Below, in pieces: positions 34,148 through 42,799 of a DNA stretch of 64,000 bases (the first letter of the stretch is position 1; every line of letters begins with the position of its first letter). A model generated the notes under the pieces. The model had not been told where the DNA came from. It did not search any database and worked only from the letters and a program-made list of their open reading frames with translations. The position numbers were made by a program, and so were the translations under genes. Source of the stretch: DATKPC01 sp035524275 (GTDB lineage: Bacteria; Pseudomonadota; Gammaproteobacteria; Burkholderiales; Burkholderiaceae_F); NCBI GenBank assembly GCA_035524275.1, contig DATKPC010000095.1, forward strand, positions 48,953 through 112,952. The letters run 5' to 3'.

Positions 34148-35113
34148 ATGACCCTGCCAGACGCCCGCGCGCCATCCCGGCGCCGCCTGCTGCTTCAAGC
34201 GGTCCCCGCGCTCGGCGCGTGCGTCGCCGGCGGCTGCGCCGCCTGGCGGCCGGCGCCGGTGGCGCTGGCCCCGCCGCCGCCCGCGGCCATGCCGCCGCCG
34301 GCTCCCGTGCCGCCGCCGCGCCCACCGCGGATCGGGCTCGCCTTGGGTGGCGGCGCGGCGCGCGGGTTCGCGCACGTCGGCGTGATCAAGGGCCTCGAGG
34401 CGCTGGGGATCCGGCCGGACCTGGTCGTCGGCACGAGCGCCGGCAGCGTCGTCGGCGCGCTCTATGCATCCGGGCTGAGCGGCTTCGACCTGCAGCGCGT
34501 CGCGCTGCAGATGGACGAAGGGATGTTCGCCGACTGGTCGCTGCCTTCGCGCGGCGTCCTCAAGGGCGAGGCGTTGCAGGATTTCGTGAACCAGGCGCTC
34601 GAACGCAAGCCGATCGAGGCCCTGCAGCGCAAGCTGGCGATCGTCGCGACCGACCTGCAGAGCGGCGAGATGATCGTCTTCGAGCGCGGCAACGCCGGCC
34701 AGGCGGTCCGCGCCTCGAGCAGCGTGCCCGGCGTCTTCCAGCCGGTCCCGATCGCCGGACGCGACTACGTCGACGGCGGACTCGTCAGCCCGGTCCCGGC
34801 GCGAATCGCGCGGCGCCTGGGCGCCGACGTCGTCATCGCGGTGGATATCTCGACGCGGCCGGAGCACCAGCCGACGAGCGGCCTGTTCGACGTGCTGATG
34901 CAGACGTTCACGATCATGGGGCACTCGATCGCGGCGCTCGAGCTGGCCGACGCCGATGTCGTGATCCGCCCCGGGCTGGCAACCGGCAGTACCGATTTCC
35001 AGGCCCGCAACCTCGCGATTCTCGAAGGCGAGCAGGCGGTTGCGGCGATGTCGCGCCGACTCGACGACGTGCTGCGGAAGGCGCGCGCTGGCGCGTCCGC
35101 CGCGCCGTCCTAG
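34148..35113 (+). CDS. Patatin-like phospholipase lipoprotein (RssA-like)
   Basis: A 321-residue protein. The N-terminus is a lipoprotein signal with twin Arg (RRRLLLQ) and lipobox VAGGC (Cys30), then a Pro/Ala linker. The patatin domain from residue 60 has the oxyanion loop GGGAARG, the nucleophile Ser97 in GTSAGS, and Asp209 in VDGG. It should be an acyl hydrolase anchored to a membrane facing the periplasm. No Shine-Dalgarno sequence is visible; an 11-C tract occupies that place. The reading frame is open upstream to 33857, so a longer product reading through the C tract is conceivable. It converges on the NlpC/P60 gene. Confidence 0.88.
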   Translation: MTLPDARAPSRRRLLLQAVPALGACVAGGCAAWRPAPVALAPPPPAAMPPPAPVPPPRPPRIGLALGGGAARGFAHVGVIKGLEALGIRPDLVVGTSAGSVVGALYASGLSGFDLQRVALQMDEGMFADWSLPSRGVLKGEALQDFVNQALERKPIEALQRKLAIVATDLQSGEMIVFERGNAGQAVRASSSVPGVFQPVPIAGRDYVDGGLVSPVPARIARRLGADVVIAVDISTRPEHQPTSGLFDVLMQTFTIMGHSIAALELADADVVIRPGLATGSTDFQARNLAILEGEQAVAAMSRRLDDVLRKARAGASAAPS

Positions 35114-35124
35114 GACCCGCGGCG

Positions 35125-35775
35125 TCAGGGACCGGCGCGCGAGACGGTGTCGCCGGCCGCCGCCGGCGTGGCGGCCGCCTCGACGAGGCGGCGAGCGCCG
35201 CTGAAGCGCTGGCGCCAGTAAGGCTCATCGAGCGCGTCGATGCGCACCTGGCCGCCGCGCCCCGGGGCATGCACGAAACGGCCGTCGCCGATGTAGATCG
35301 CGACGTGCGAGAACGGCTGGCGCATCGTGTTGAAGAAGACGAGGTCGCCGGCTTCGAGCTGGTCGCGGCTGACCGGACGCCCTTCGCGGTGGATCTGGTC
35401 GGAGCGGTGCGGCAGGTCGAGGTTGAACAGGTCGGCGAACACGCGCCGCACGAAGCCGCTGCAGTCGAAGCCGTGGACGGCGTCGTCGCCGCCCCAGCGG
35501 TAAGGCACCCCGAGCAGCGCCAGCGCGCGCATCACGATGTCGGAACCGAACATCGCCGTGCGCTGCGCCATCGTCAGCGGCCGAAAGCCGTCGTCGCTGT
35601 CGGCGGCGCGCGCCGAAGCGCCGGCAACGAGGCCGATCGCTAGCAGCAGGACGGCCGCTCGGTGGCTGGCGCGCGAAGTCGGGGCGGAGAGCTTGCGATC
35701 GATCAACAGGGATTCCTGGCGGGTCGGCGAAGATCGTTGCTGCGGCGCAGTCGGAACCGTCCTTCTGGCCACCAT
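35125..35775 (-). CDS. NlpC/P60 peptidoglycan endopeptidase
   Basis: A 216-residue secreted C40 peptidase. A hydrophobic signal segment lies at about 40-58 (AAVLLLAIGLVAG), preceded by an unusually long polar stretch, so the real start may be further in. The catalytic triad is the Cys in FDCSGFV, the His in FSHVAIYIG and the third residue near FVHAPG. It cleaves peptide stems in the cell wall. It is divergent from the response regulator with a 131-base gap. Confidence 0.9.
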   Translation of the reverse strand: MVARRTVPTAPQQRSSPTRQESLLIDRKLSAPTSRASHRAAVLLLAIGLVAGASARAADSDDGFRPLTMAQRTAMFGSDIVMRALALLGVPYRWGGDDAVHGFDCSGFVRRVFADLFNLDLPHRSDQIHREGRPVSRDQLEAGDLVFFNTMRQPFSHVAIYIGDGRFVHAPGRGGQVRIDALDEPYWRQRFSGARRLVEAAATPAAAGDTVSRAGP

Positions 35776-35906
35776 CACGACGGCGAATCGGACGCCCGGA
35801 TGATGCGCCGGGGCTGCCTGCGTCCCGGAGTTGCCCGCGTCCGATCCCCACCGTACGGATTGTACTTTTTTCGGTCAATTCCTCGTACCCGCCATCAACG
35901 GAACCC

Positions 35907-37295
35907 ATGCCTGATATGCGCGACGTGCAACGTGGTGGGGGTGGCGGCGCAAGCGGGAACGGGCGGGTACCGTTCGCCGGCACAGGCGTCCTGCCGGCCC
36001 AATCACCTGCGTCAACGTCGCCTTTTCCGGTAAATTCATTGTCCGTCCAGGATTCGGTATTGCCTCCGGCCGAGGCAGGACACCCCCAGGCGCCGCCCGA
36101 CCGGCGCGAGCGAAGCGTGGCCACAGAAGTCATCCAACCGCCAGCCCCGAGCGGCAACCGCCCACGGATCCTCATTGCCGACGACTCGCGGATCGTTCGC
36201 GCCGCGATCGGCCACAACATTCGCGACCAGTTCGAAGTCCGCGAGGTCACCGACGGCGAGGCGGCGTGGCAGGCTATCCTGCTCGACGGCACGATCCGGG
36301 TCCTGATCACCGACCTCACGATGCCGCGCCTCGACGGCTTCGAACTGCTGAGCCGCGTCCGCAGCTCGAAGGTTCAGCGCATTCGCGACCTGCCGGTCAT
36401 CGTCATTTCCGGCGAGGACGAAGTGAGCGAACGGGAGCGCGCGAAGGAGCTCGGGGCGACCGACTTCATCCGCAAGGAGGTCGGCGCCGGCGAGCTGCTG
36501 TCGCGCCTCGAGGTGCTGGTGAAGCTCGCGACGACGCGCGAGCAGCTCGCCGACAGCCAGGCGACGCTGGAGTCCACGCGCACGATCGACGCCGACACCG
36601 AACTGCTGAACCTGGCGTTCTTCGATCGCCAGGTCGAGAAGCTGATCTCGTTCTCGCGCCGCAACCTCACCGACGTCGCGCTGATCTGCGTCCGCGTCGA
36701 GCTGTCGATGGCGCAGGCCGAGGCCTGGGAAGGCGAGGTCGAGCAGCGCATCAAGCTGGTCGGCCGCGCGCTCGCCGCCTCGATCCGCCTCGAGGACCTC
36801 GGGACGCGCTCGGACCGCTTCGAGTACTGCGTCGCGACGCAGACGAACGGCCTGTCCGGCGTCCTGCGCTTTGCCGCGCGACTGCGCAAGGTGCTGGAGA
36901 ACGTCGATGCCGCCGGCCCGGGCGTCGAGGTCTGGACGAGCATCGGCGTCGCGACGCTGTCGGAGGAGCTGCGCCGCGGCGCCGAGGAGGTGCGCGGGCT
37001 GGCGCAGCGCCGGGCGCAGCAGGCGCAAACGAACCGCTCGCGGCGCATCGTGCTCGGGACCTCCGAAGGCGTCGCGCCCGGCGAGATCGAGGGGCGCGGC
37101 GGCGAGGGCTCGATGGATTTCAATCTCGCGCTGGCGCTGATCCGCGCCGGGCGAACGACCGAGGTGATCCCGCACCTGCCGGGAATCCTAGAACAGATGG
37201 CCCCGCTGCTGCGCCTCGTGCGCCAGCAACAGGAGGCGATCGCGAACCGGCCCGAAGGAGGAGACGTTGACGACGTACCGCGAGTTCCACGCTAG
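35907..37295 (+). CDS. Response regulator with degenerate GGDEF-like output domain
   Basis: A 462-residue reading frame. The receiver domain is at about 87-205: acidic pocket LIADDS, phosphoryl Asp in ITDLTMPRLDG, and Lys in FIRKEV. A GGDEF-like fold follows (about 225-380; LNLAFFDRQVEKL replaces the usual L-x-NRR-x-F, GVATLSEE near the end) but no GG(D/E)EF motif remains. It is probably not a cyclase. The first 70 residues look non-coding (Gly/Pro-rich), and a GTG at 36117 just before the receiver domain is a credible start. The 3' end overlaps prpE by 29 bases. Confidence 0.8.
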   Translation: MPDMRDVQRGGGGGASGNGRVPFAGTGVLPAQSPASTSPFPVNSLSVQDSVLPPAEAGHPQAPPDRRERSVATEVIQPPAPSGNRPRILIADDSRIVRAAIGHNIRDQFEVREVTDGEAAWQAILLDGTIRVLITDLTMPRLDGFELLSRVRSSKVQRIRDLPVIVISGEDEVSERERAKELGATDFIRKEVGAGELLSRLEVLVKLATTREQLADSQATLESTRTIDADTELLNLAFFDRQVEKLISFSRRNLTDVALICVRVELSMAQAEAWEGEVEQRIKLVGRALAASIRLEDLGTRSDRFEYCVATQTNGLSGVLRFAARLRKVLENVDAAGPGVEVWTSIGVATLSEELRRGAEEVRGLAQRRAQQAQTNRSRRIVLGTSEGVAPGEIEGRGGEGSMDFNLALALIRAGRTTEVIPHLPGILEQMAPLLRLVRQQQEAIANRPEGGDVDDVPRVPR

Positions 37296-39159
37296 GTCGA
37301 TCCAGCAGCGCGAGGAATTCTGGCGCGAGCAGAGCGCCGCGATCGACTGGAAGCAGCCTTTCGAAAAGGTGCTGGACGCCTCGCGCCCGCCTTTTTCGCG
37401 CTGGTTCGTCGGCGGCACGACCAACCTGTGCCACAACGCGGTCGACCGCCATGTCGCCGCCCGCGCCGAGCAGCCGGCGCTGATCTACATCTCGAGCGAG
37501 ACGAACACCGAGCGCACCTACACGTTCGCGCAGCTGTATCGCGAGGTCAACCGCTGTGCCGGGATCCTGCACGGCCTCGGCGTGGCGCGCGGCGACCGCG
37601 TGCTGATCTACATGCCGATGATCCCGGAGGCCGTCTTCGCGATGCTCGCGTGCGCGCGGATCGGCGCGATCCATTCGGTCGTCTTCGGCGGCTTCGCGTC
37701 GGTGAGCCTGGCGACGCGGATCGACGATGCGCGCCCGAAGGTCATCATCTCCGCCGACGCGGGCTCGCGGGCGGGCAAGGTCGTCCCCTACAAGGACCTG
37801 CTCGACGGGGCGATCGCGCTGGCGGGGCATCCGCCGCAGCGCGTGCTGCTCGTCGATCGCGGCCTGGCGCCGATGGCGCGCGTCGCCGGACGCGACGTCG
37901 ACTACGCGGCGCTGCGCGCCGAACACATGAACGACGAGGTCGCGTGCGAATGGCTCGAATCGAACGAGCCGTCCTACATCCTGTACACGTCGGGAACGAC
38001 CGGCAAGCCCAAGGGCGTGCAGCGGGACACCGGCGGCTACGCGGTCGCGCTCGCCGCCTCGATCCGCCACATCTTCTGCGGCAGCCCGGGCGAGACGTTC
38101 TTCGCGACGAGCGACATCGGCTGGGTCGTCGGCCACAGCTACATCGTCTACGGCCCGCTGATCGCCGGGATGGCGACGATCCTCTACGAGGGCACGCCGG
38201 TGCTGCCGGACGGCGCCGTCTGGTGGAGCATCGTCGAGCGCCATCGCGTCAGCGTCATGTTCTCCGCGCCGACCGCGATCCGGGTGCTGAAGAAGCAGGA
38301 TCCGGCGCTGTTGCGGCGCCACGACCTGTCGTCGCTGCGGCTGCTGTTCCTCGCCGGCGAACCGCTCGACGAGCCGACCGCGCGATGGATCTCCGAAGGC
38401 CTCGGCAAGCCGGTGATCGACAACTACTGGCAGACCGAGACCGGCTGGCCCATCCTCGCGATCCCGCGCGGCGTCGAGGCGCTGCCGTCGAAGTTCGGCA
38501 GCCCCGGGCTCGCGGTCTACGGCTACGACGTGAAGCTCTACGACGACGCCACCGGCGAGGAACTCGGGGCCGACAGCAAGGGCGTGCTCGGCATCGAGGG
38601 CCCGTTGCCGCCGGGTTGCATGACGACGATCTGGGGCGACGACGAGCGGTTCGTGCGGACCTACTGGAAGAGCATTCCGGGACGCAGCGCCTATTCGACG
38701 TTCGACTGGGGGATCCGCGACAAGGACGGCTACTACTTCGTGCTCGGCCGCACCGACGACGTGATCAACGTCGCCGGGCACCGCCTCGGGACGCGCGAGA
38801 TCGAAGAGTCGATCTCGTCGCATCCGAACGTCGCCGAAGTCGCCGTCGTCGGCGTCGCCGACGCGCTCAAGGGGCAGGTCGCCGTCGCCTTCGCGGTCGT
38901 GCGCAATCCCGACCTCATCGCGACGCCGCCTCAGCGCCTGGCGCAGGAAGGCGAGGTCATGAAGCTCGTCGACAGCCAGCTGGGCGCGGTGGCCCGGCCG
39001 GCGCGCGTGCATTTCGTTACCGGCCTGCCCAAGACGCGCTCCGGCAAGCTGCTGCGCCGCTCGATCCAGGCGATCTGCGAGGGACGCGATCCGGGCGACC
39101 TCACGACGATCGAGGACCCGACCGCGCTCGACCAGGTGCGCAAGGCCGCGGGCCGCTGA
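37267..39159 (+). CDS. prpE: Propionyl-CoA synthetase
   Basis: A 630-residue AMP-forming acyl-CoA synthetase of the Acs/PrpE type. It starts MTTYREFHARSIQQREEFW, has the nucleotide loop YILYTSGTTGKPKG near 238, NYWQTETGWP near 390, DWGIRDKDGYYFVLGRTDDV near 482, and the acetylatable lysine in TRSGKLLRR near 595. This pattern and length fit PrpE (propionate + CoA + ATP) rather than acetyl-CoA synthetase. The start is TTG with a perfect AGGAGG 6 bases upstream, inside the response regulator gene. No prpBCD genes are nearby. Confidence 0.94.
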   Translation: MTTYREFHARSIQQREEFWREQSAAIDWKQPFEKVLDASRPPFSRWFVGGTTNLCHNAVDRHVAARAEQPALIYISSETNTERTYTFAQLYREVNRCAGILHGLGVARGDRVLIYMPMIPEAVFAMLACARIGAIHSVVFGGFASVSLATRIDDARPKVIISADAGSRAGKVVPYKDLLDGAIALAGHPPQRVLLVDRGLAPMARVAGRDVDYAALRAEHMNDEVACEWLESNEPSYILYTSGTTGKPKGVQRDTGGYAVALAASIRHIFCGSPGETFFATSDIGWVVGHSYIVYGPLIAGMATILYEGTPVLPDGAVWWSIVERHRVSVMFSAPTAIRVLKKQDPALLRRHDLSSLRLLFLAGEPLDEPTARWISEGLGKPVIDNYWQTETGWPILAIPRGVEALPSKFGSPGLAVYGYDVKLYDDATGEELGADSKGVLGIEGPLPPGCMTTIWGDDERFVRTYWKSIPGRSAYSTFDWGIRDKDGYYFVLGRTDDVINVAGHRLGTREIEESISSHPNVAEVAVVGVADALKGQVAVAFAVVRNPDLIATPPQRLAQEGEVMKLVDSQLGAVARPARVHFVTGLPKTRSGKLLRRSIQAICEGRDPGDLTTIEDPTALDQVRKAAGR

Positions 39160-39201
39160 GGGCGTGGCGGTGACGCTGGCGCGACCGCGCAGGCCCGCGG
39201 C

Positions 39202-39228
39202 GGTCCGGCGGCGCGGCCGCTCCGGACC
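39202..39228 (+). terminator. Hairpin after prpE
   Basis: GGTCCGG at 39202-39208 pairs with CCGGACC at 39222-39228 around a GC-rich 13-base loop that can pair further. It is 43 bases past the prpE stop and just before the YdcF-like gene. There is no T tract. Confidence 0.4.
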
Positions 39229-39236
39229 CCGACACT

Positions 39237-40019
39237 ATGGGCAACACCTATAGCTACGAGCTCGCGGCGCTGCTGCTGCCTCCGACGTCGCCGCTGCTGC
39301 TGGCGCTGCTCGGCCTCGTGCTGGCGCGCCGGCGGCTGCGGCTTGGCGTGGCGATCGCGGGCGTCGCGCTGTGCATCGACCTCGTCCTCAGCCTGCCCGT
39401 CGTCGCGATGCATCTCGCCGCCCGCCTGGAGCCGTCCCCGCTCGTGCTCGACCACCACGTCGACGCGACCGCGATCGTCCTGCTCGGAGGCGGACGCAAC
39501 CGCGGCGCGCCGGAATGGGGCGGCGAGACGGTCAAGGCCGTGACGCTCGAACGCACCCGCTACGCCGCCCACCTCGCCCGCGCGACCGGCCTGCCGCTGC
39601 TCGTGAGCGGCGGGCAGCCCAACGGCGGGCGCTGGCCCGAGGCGCGGCTGATGCGCGACGTCCTGGTCGGCGAATTCGGGGTCACGCCGCGCTGGATCGA
39701 GGCCGACAGCCTGACGACGGCCGACAATGCGCGGCTCAGCGCGTCGATGCTGCGACGCGCCGGCCATGCGCGCATCGTCCTCGTGACGAGCGCGATCCAC
39801 ATGCCGCGCGCGCGCGAGGCCTTCGAGCGCGCCGGGCTGGCGGTGGTCGAGGCCCCGACCGGCTACCGCGGGCGGCAGGAATTCGAATGGCGCGAACTGG
39901 TGCCGGATCTCGACGGCGCCGCCGAGTTGTCGCACGATGCGCTGCGCGAAATGGTCTCGGCGTGGTGGTATCGCTGGCGGGCGCGGATGATCCCGTCCGC
40001 ATCGCACGGGAGCGCATGA
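39237..40019 (+). CDS. YdcF/ElyC-like DUF218 membrane protein
   Basis: A 260-residue protein with two N-terminal membrane helices (about 12-32 and 36-60), then a DUF218 domain: AIVLLGGGRNRG near 82, PLLVSGGQPNGG near 119, ADSLTTADNARLSA near 157 and VTSAIHMPRAREAFER near 181. ElyC and SanA, of the same family, act in envelope integrity; the reaction is unknown. Its stop overlaps the start of the Lrp regulator (ATGA). Confidence 0.88.
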   Translation: MGNTYSYELAALLLPPTSPLLLALLGLVLARRRLRLGVAIAGVALCIDLVLSLPVVAMHLAARLEPSPLVLDHHVDATAIVLLGGGRNRGAPEWGGETVKAVTLERTRYAAHLARATGLPLLVSGGQPNGGRWPEARLMRDVLVGEFGVTPRWIEADSLTTADNARLSASMLRRAGHARIVLVTSAIHMPRAREAFERAGLAVVEAPTGYRGRQEFEWRELVPDLDGAAELSHDALREMVSAWWYRWRARMIPSASHGSA

Positions 40020-40483
40020 AGGAACTCGACCGCATCGACCGGCAGATACTGCAAGTCCTGCAGCGCGACGGCCGGATCACGAACCAGGCGCTGTCGGAGC
40101 GGGTCGCCCTGAGTCCGCGGGCCTGCCTCGACCGCGTCCGGCGCCTGGAGAAGTCCGGCGTGATCTCCGGCTATCTCGCGCTGCTCGAGCCGCGCCAGCT
40201 CGGCTCGCTGCTGACGATCGTCGTCGAGGTGTCGCTGCGCGACCAGTCGGCGGCGACGCACGGCCGCTTCGAACAGCGGATGCGCTCCTGCGACGAGGTG
40301 GTCGAATGCTTCCTGGTCTCGGGCGCCTGCGACTACGTCCTGCGCCTCGCGTGCAGCAGCCTCGACCACTACCGCGAACTCACCAACGCCTGGACCGACG
40401 ATCCGGCGCTCGGCATCGAGCGCATCGCGTCGAAACCGGAACTGCAGACGATCAAGCCATTTCGTGGGTACCCGCTGCCTTGA
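40016..40483 (+). CDS. Lrp/AsnC-family transcriptional regulator
   Basis: A 155-residue regulator. The N-terminal helix-turn-helix is in LDRIDRQILQVLQRDGRITNQALSERV..SPRACLDRVRRLE (residues 4-45), and the C-terminal RAM domain (about 65-150) binds amino acids. The start overlaps the DUF218 stop. The target is unknown. The rocD gene about 1 kb downstream is a plausible amino-acid-related target, but no binding site could be assigned. The 3' end overlaps the convergent HD-domain gene by 32 bases. Confidence 0.92.
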   Translation: MKELDRIDRQILQVLQRDGRITNQALSERVALSPRACLDRVRRLEKSGVISGYLALLEPRQLGSLLTIVVEVSLRDQSAATHGRFEQRMRSCDEVVECFLVSGACDYVLRLACSSLDHYRELTNAWTDDPALGIERIASKPELQTIKPFRGYPLP

Positions 40484-41210
40484 CGCGGTCGATCGCGGCG
40501 GCGAGGTTGCGCCGCGCCTGGTCCTCGTAGCGCGCACGGAACCACGGCAGGCAGTAGATCGCCTCGCGCGCCAGCAGGTGTTCGAAGAACGGCGCGCGCC
40601 GGCTTTCGAAGAACAGCCGCGCCAGACGGTCGTCGCGGACCGCGATCAGCGGGCGCTGTTCGTCGAAGATCTGCGACGAGAACGCGTCGAACTGTTCCGG
40701 CGACGCCCCGAGCCGGGCGAGGTCGAGGTCGAGCACCGGGCGCGACTCCGGCCTTCGCGCGACGTGGTCCGCCGTATCGACGATGATCGACTGGGCGAGC
40801 GTCACGACGGCGTCGGCGATGCTGCCGCTGTACAGACGGAGCAACTGCGCCGACATCGCCTCGTTGCTGCCGCGCGGCGCCCCCGGCACGTAGATCGCGT
40901 CGTGGAAAAGGACCGCCAGCGCCTGCGCCGCCGACAGCTGCAGCTCGCTGCGGGCCGCGAGATCGAGCATCTCGACGATGTGCGCGCGTCCGTGGTAGCG
41001 GCGATGCGGCTCGTCGTAGAACGCGGCGGCCCGATCGATCTGGGCGTCGCAGGCGCCGGCCGCGCGGGCGAGGTGCAGCGCCGGATGCCCGGCGAGCGAT
41101 GCCGCGCGCCGGGTGGGCGGTCGATCCGGGTGGCGTTCCGGCGGGCTTTCCGGTGGTCGTTCCGGTGGTCGTCCGGTGATCATCGAACCGATACTAGAAC
41201 CGGGCGCCAC
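40452..41210 (-). CDS. HD-domain phosphohydrolase-like protein
   Basis: A 252-residue protein of the predicted metal-dependent HD superfamily. The metal motif begins with His in RRYHGRAHIVEML (near 75) and continues with the HD pair in VLFHDAIYVPGA (near 103-104). YHxRxH and FHDxxY are typical of this group. The substrate is unknown. The N-terminal 35 residues are Arg/Pro repeats made by a 12-bp DNA repeat (41136-41171), so the true start may be Met10 or later. Confidence 0.8.
   Translation of the reverse strand: MAPGSSIGSMITGRPPERPPESPPERHPDRPPTRRAASLAGHPALHLARAAGACDAQIDRAAAFYDEPHRRYHGRAHIVEMLDLAARSELQLSAAQALAVLFHDAIYVPGAPRGSNEAMSAQLLRLYSGSIADAVVTLAQSIIVDTADHVARRPESRPVLDLDLARLGASPEQFDAFSSQIFDEQRPLIAVRDDRLARLFFESRRAPFFEHLLAREAIYCLPWFRARYEDQARRNLAAAIDRVKAAGTHEMA
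41136..41171. repeat. 12-bp tandem repeat
   Basis: Units TTCCGGCGGGCT (41136), TTCCGGTGGTCG (41148) and TTCCGGTGGTCG (41160), with partial copies on both sides. They encode a four-residue Pro/Arg/Glu pattern at the N-terminus of the HD protein. The copy number may be variable. Confidence 0.75.
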
Positions 41211-41287
41211 GACGCGATACGTGAATATTCCGGGCCGGCGCCGCGCCCCGCCCGGCTCGAGCGACGCGGCCCGGAGTCCTTCAGGAT

Positions 41288-41304
41288 CCGCGGCGGCGCC
41301 GCGG
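41288..41304. other. GC hairpins in the rocD upstream region
   Basis: CCGCGGC (41288-41294) pairs with GCCGCGG (41298-41304) around a 3-base loop. A second stem, CGCCGC-CGAA-GCGGCG, follows within 15 bases. They lie in the 227-base gap between the HD gene and rocD. No promoter or known riboswitch was recognised in this gap. Confidence 0.35.
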
Positions 41305-41437
41305 CAACGCCGCCGAAGCGGCGGCCCCGGTCGCCGCTTTCGGCGCCATCGGTGGTGCCCGCCCCCTAGACTGGTTTCCGCGTCGTCGCGCCGGACCGGG
41401 CGACGAGCGGACCAACCATCGAGACGAGCGGACGACC

Positions 41438-42799
41438 ATGAAGACCTGCACCCCGACCACGACGGAAGCGATCGCCCGCGAGCGGCAAGTGGCCGCGCCC
41501 AACTACGCCCCGGTCGAGGTCGTCCTGCGCGAAGGCCAGGGCGCTTGGCTGACCGACGTCGACGGCCGGCGCTACCTCGACATGATGAGCGCGTATTCGG
41601 CCGTCAGCCACGGCCACGCGCATCCGCGGCTTGTCGCCGCGCTCGCGGCGCAGGCGCACAAGGTGGCCGTGACCTCGCGCGCTTACCATACCGAGACGCT
41701 GGCGCCTTTCCTGGAGCGCCTCGCGGCGCTTACCGGGCTCGACAAGGCGCTGCCCTCCAGCGGCGGCGCGGAGGCCGTCGAGACCGCGATCAAGCTCGCG
41801 CGCCGCTGGGGCTATCGCGTCAAGGGCATCGCGCCGGACCAGGCACAGATCGTGATGGCGCGCGGGAATTTCCATGGCCGCTCGACGACGATCATCAGCG
41901 GCTCGACCGAGGCAAGCTACCGCGCCGACTTCGGCCCCTTCACGCCGGGCTTCGCGCATTTCGATTTCGGTGACATCGATTCGCTGCGCAAGGTCGTCGA
42001 TGCGCGCACCTGCGCCGTCCTGATCGAACCGATCCAGGGCGAGGCCGGTATCGTCGTGCCGCCCGACGGCTTCCTGCGCGCCGTCCGCGACCTGTGCGAC
42101 CGCGAAGGCGTCCTGATGATCGTCGACGAGATCCAGTCGGGATTGGGGCGTACCGGGCGCTGGTTCGCGTTCCAGCACGAGGGCATCCGCCCCGACGCGA
42201 TCATCCTGGGCAAGGCACTCGGCGGCGGCCTGCTGCCGGTGAGCTGCGTCGTCGGGCGCGCCGACGTGATGGACGTGTTCGAGCCGGGCAGCCATGGCTC
42301 GACGTTCGGCGGCAACCCGCTCGCCGCTGCCGTCGGCCTGGAGGCGCTGCGCGTCATCGAGGACGAGGGCCTCGTCGAACGCAGCGCGACGCTCGGCGAG
42401 CACCTGCTGCAGCGGTTGCGCCGGATCGACAGCCCGCTGGTCTGCGCGGTGCGCGGGCGCGGGCTGTGGGTCGGCGTCGAACTGGACACGGCGCACGCCG
42501 ACGCGCGCGCCGTCGTCGACCGCATGGCGCAGCTCGGCGTGCTCACGAAGGACACGCACGGCACGGTCATCCGCTTCGCGCCGCCGCTGACGATCGACCG
42601 CGCGGACCTCGACTGGGGCATCGACCAGTTCGAGCGCGTGCTGCGGGAGTTCGAGGCGATCGCCACCGACGGCGCGGCGGCGACCGACGGGATCGTTCAG
42701 TTCGCCGGCGACGGATCGCGGCGCGGCGGGCGCTTCTCGACGAACGCGGAGACGCCCTCCTGCGCGCAGTCCTCCGCCATGTTGCAGGCCATCGTCTGA
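41438..42799 (+). CDS. rocD: Ornithine aminotransferase
   Basis: A 453-residue class III aminotransferase with the ornithine aminotransferase pattern: NYAPVEVVLREGQGAWLTDVDG near 22, SSGGAEAVETAIKLARRWGY near 107, VDEIQSGLGRTG near 228, and the PLP lysine in ILGKALGGGLLP. It converts ornithine and 2-oxoglutarate to glutamate semialdehyde and glutamate. Bacterial RocD is about 400 residues. Here the last 35 codons run antisense through the end of the neighbouring gene. The bases around the start (GACGAGCGGACGACCATG) are a near copy of those 21 bases upstream. Confidence 0.9.
   Translation: MKTCTPTTTEAIARERQVAAPNYAPVEVVLREGQGAWLTDVDGRRYLDMMSAYSAVSHGHAHPRLVAALAAQAHKVAVTSRAYHTETLAPFLERLAALTGLDKALPSSGGAEAVETAIKLARRWGYRVKGIAPDQAQIVMARGNFHGRSTTIISGSTEASYRADFGPFTPGFAHFDFGDIDSLRKVVDARTCAVLIEPIQGEAGIVVPPDGFLRAVRDLCDREGVLMIVDEIQSGLGRTGRWFAFQHEGIRPDAIILGKALGGGLLPVSCVVGRADVMDVFEPGSHGSTFGGNPLAAAVGLEALRVIEDEGLVERSATLGEHLLQRLRRIDSPLVCAVRGRGLWVGVELDTAHADARAVVDRMAQLGVLTKDTHGTVIRFAPPLTIDRADLDWGIDQFERVLREFEAIATDGAAATDGIVQFAGDGSRRGGRFSTNAETPSCAQSSAMLQAIV

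Noticed and set aside
28515..34151. A plus-strand open frame of 1878 codons
   Set aside because: It runs antisense through acyl-CoA dehydrogenase, etfA, etfB and the flavoenzyme gene. Its composition is Arg/Gly/Ala/Asp-rich, as expected from the complement of GC-rich genes.
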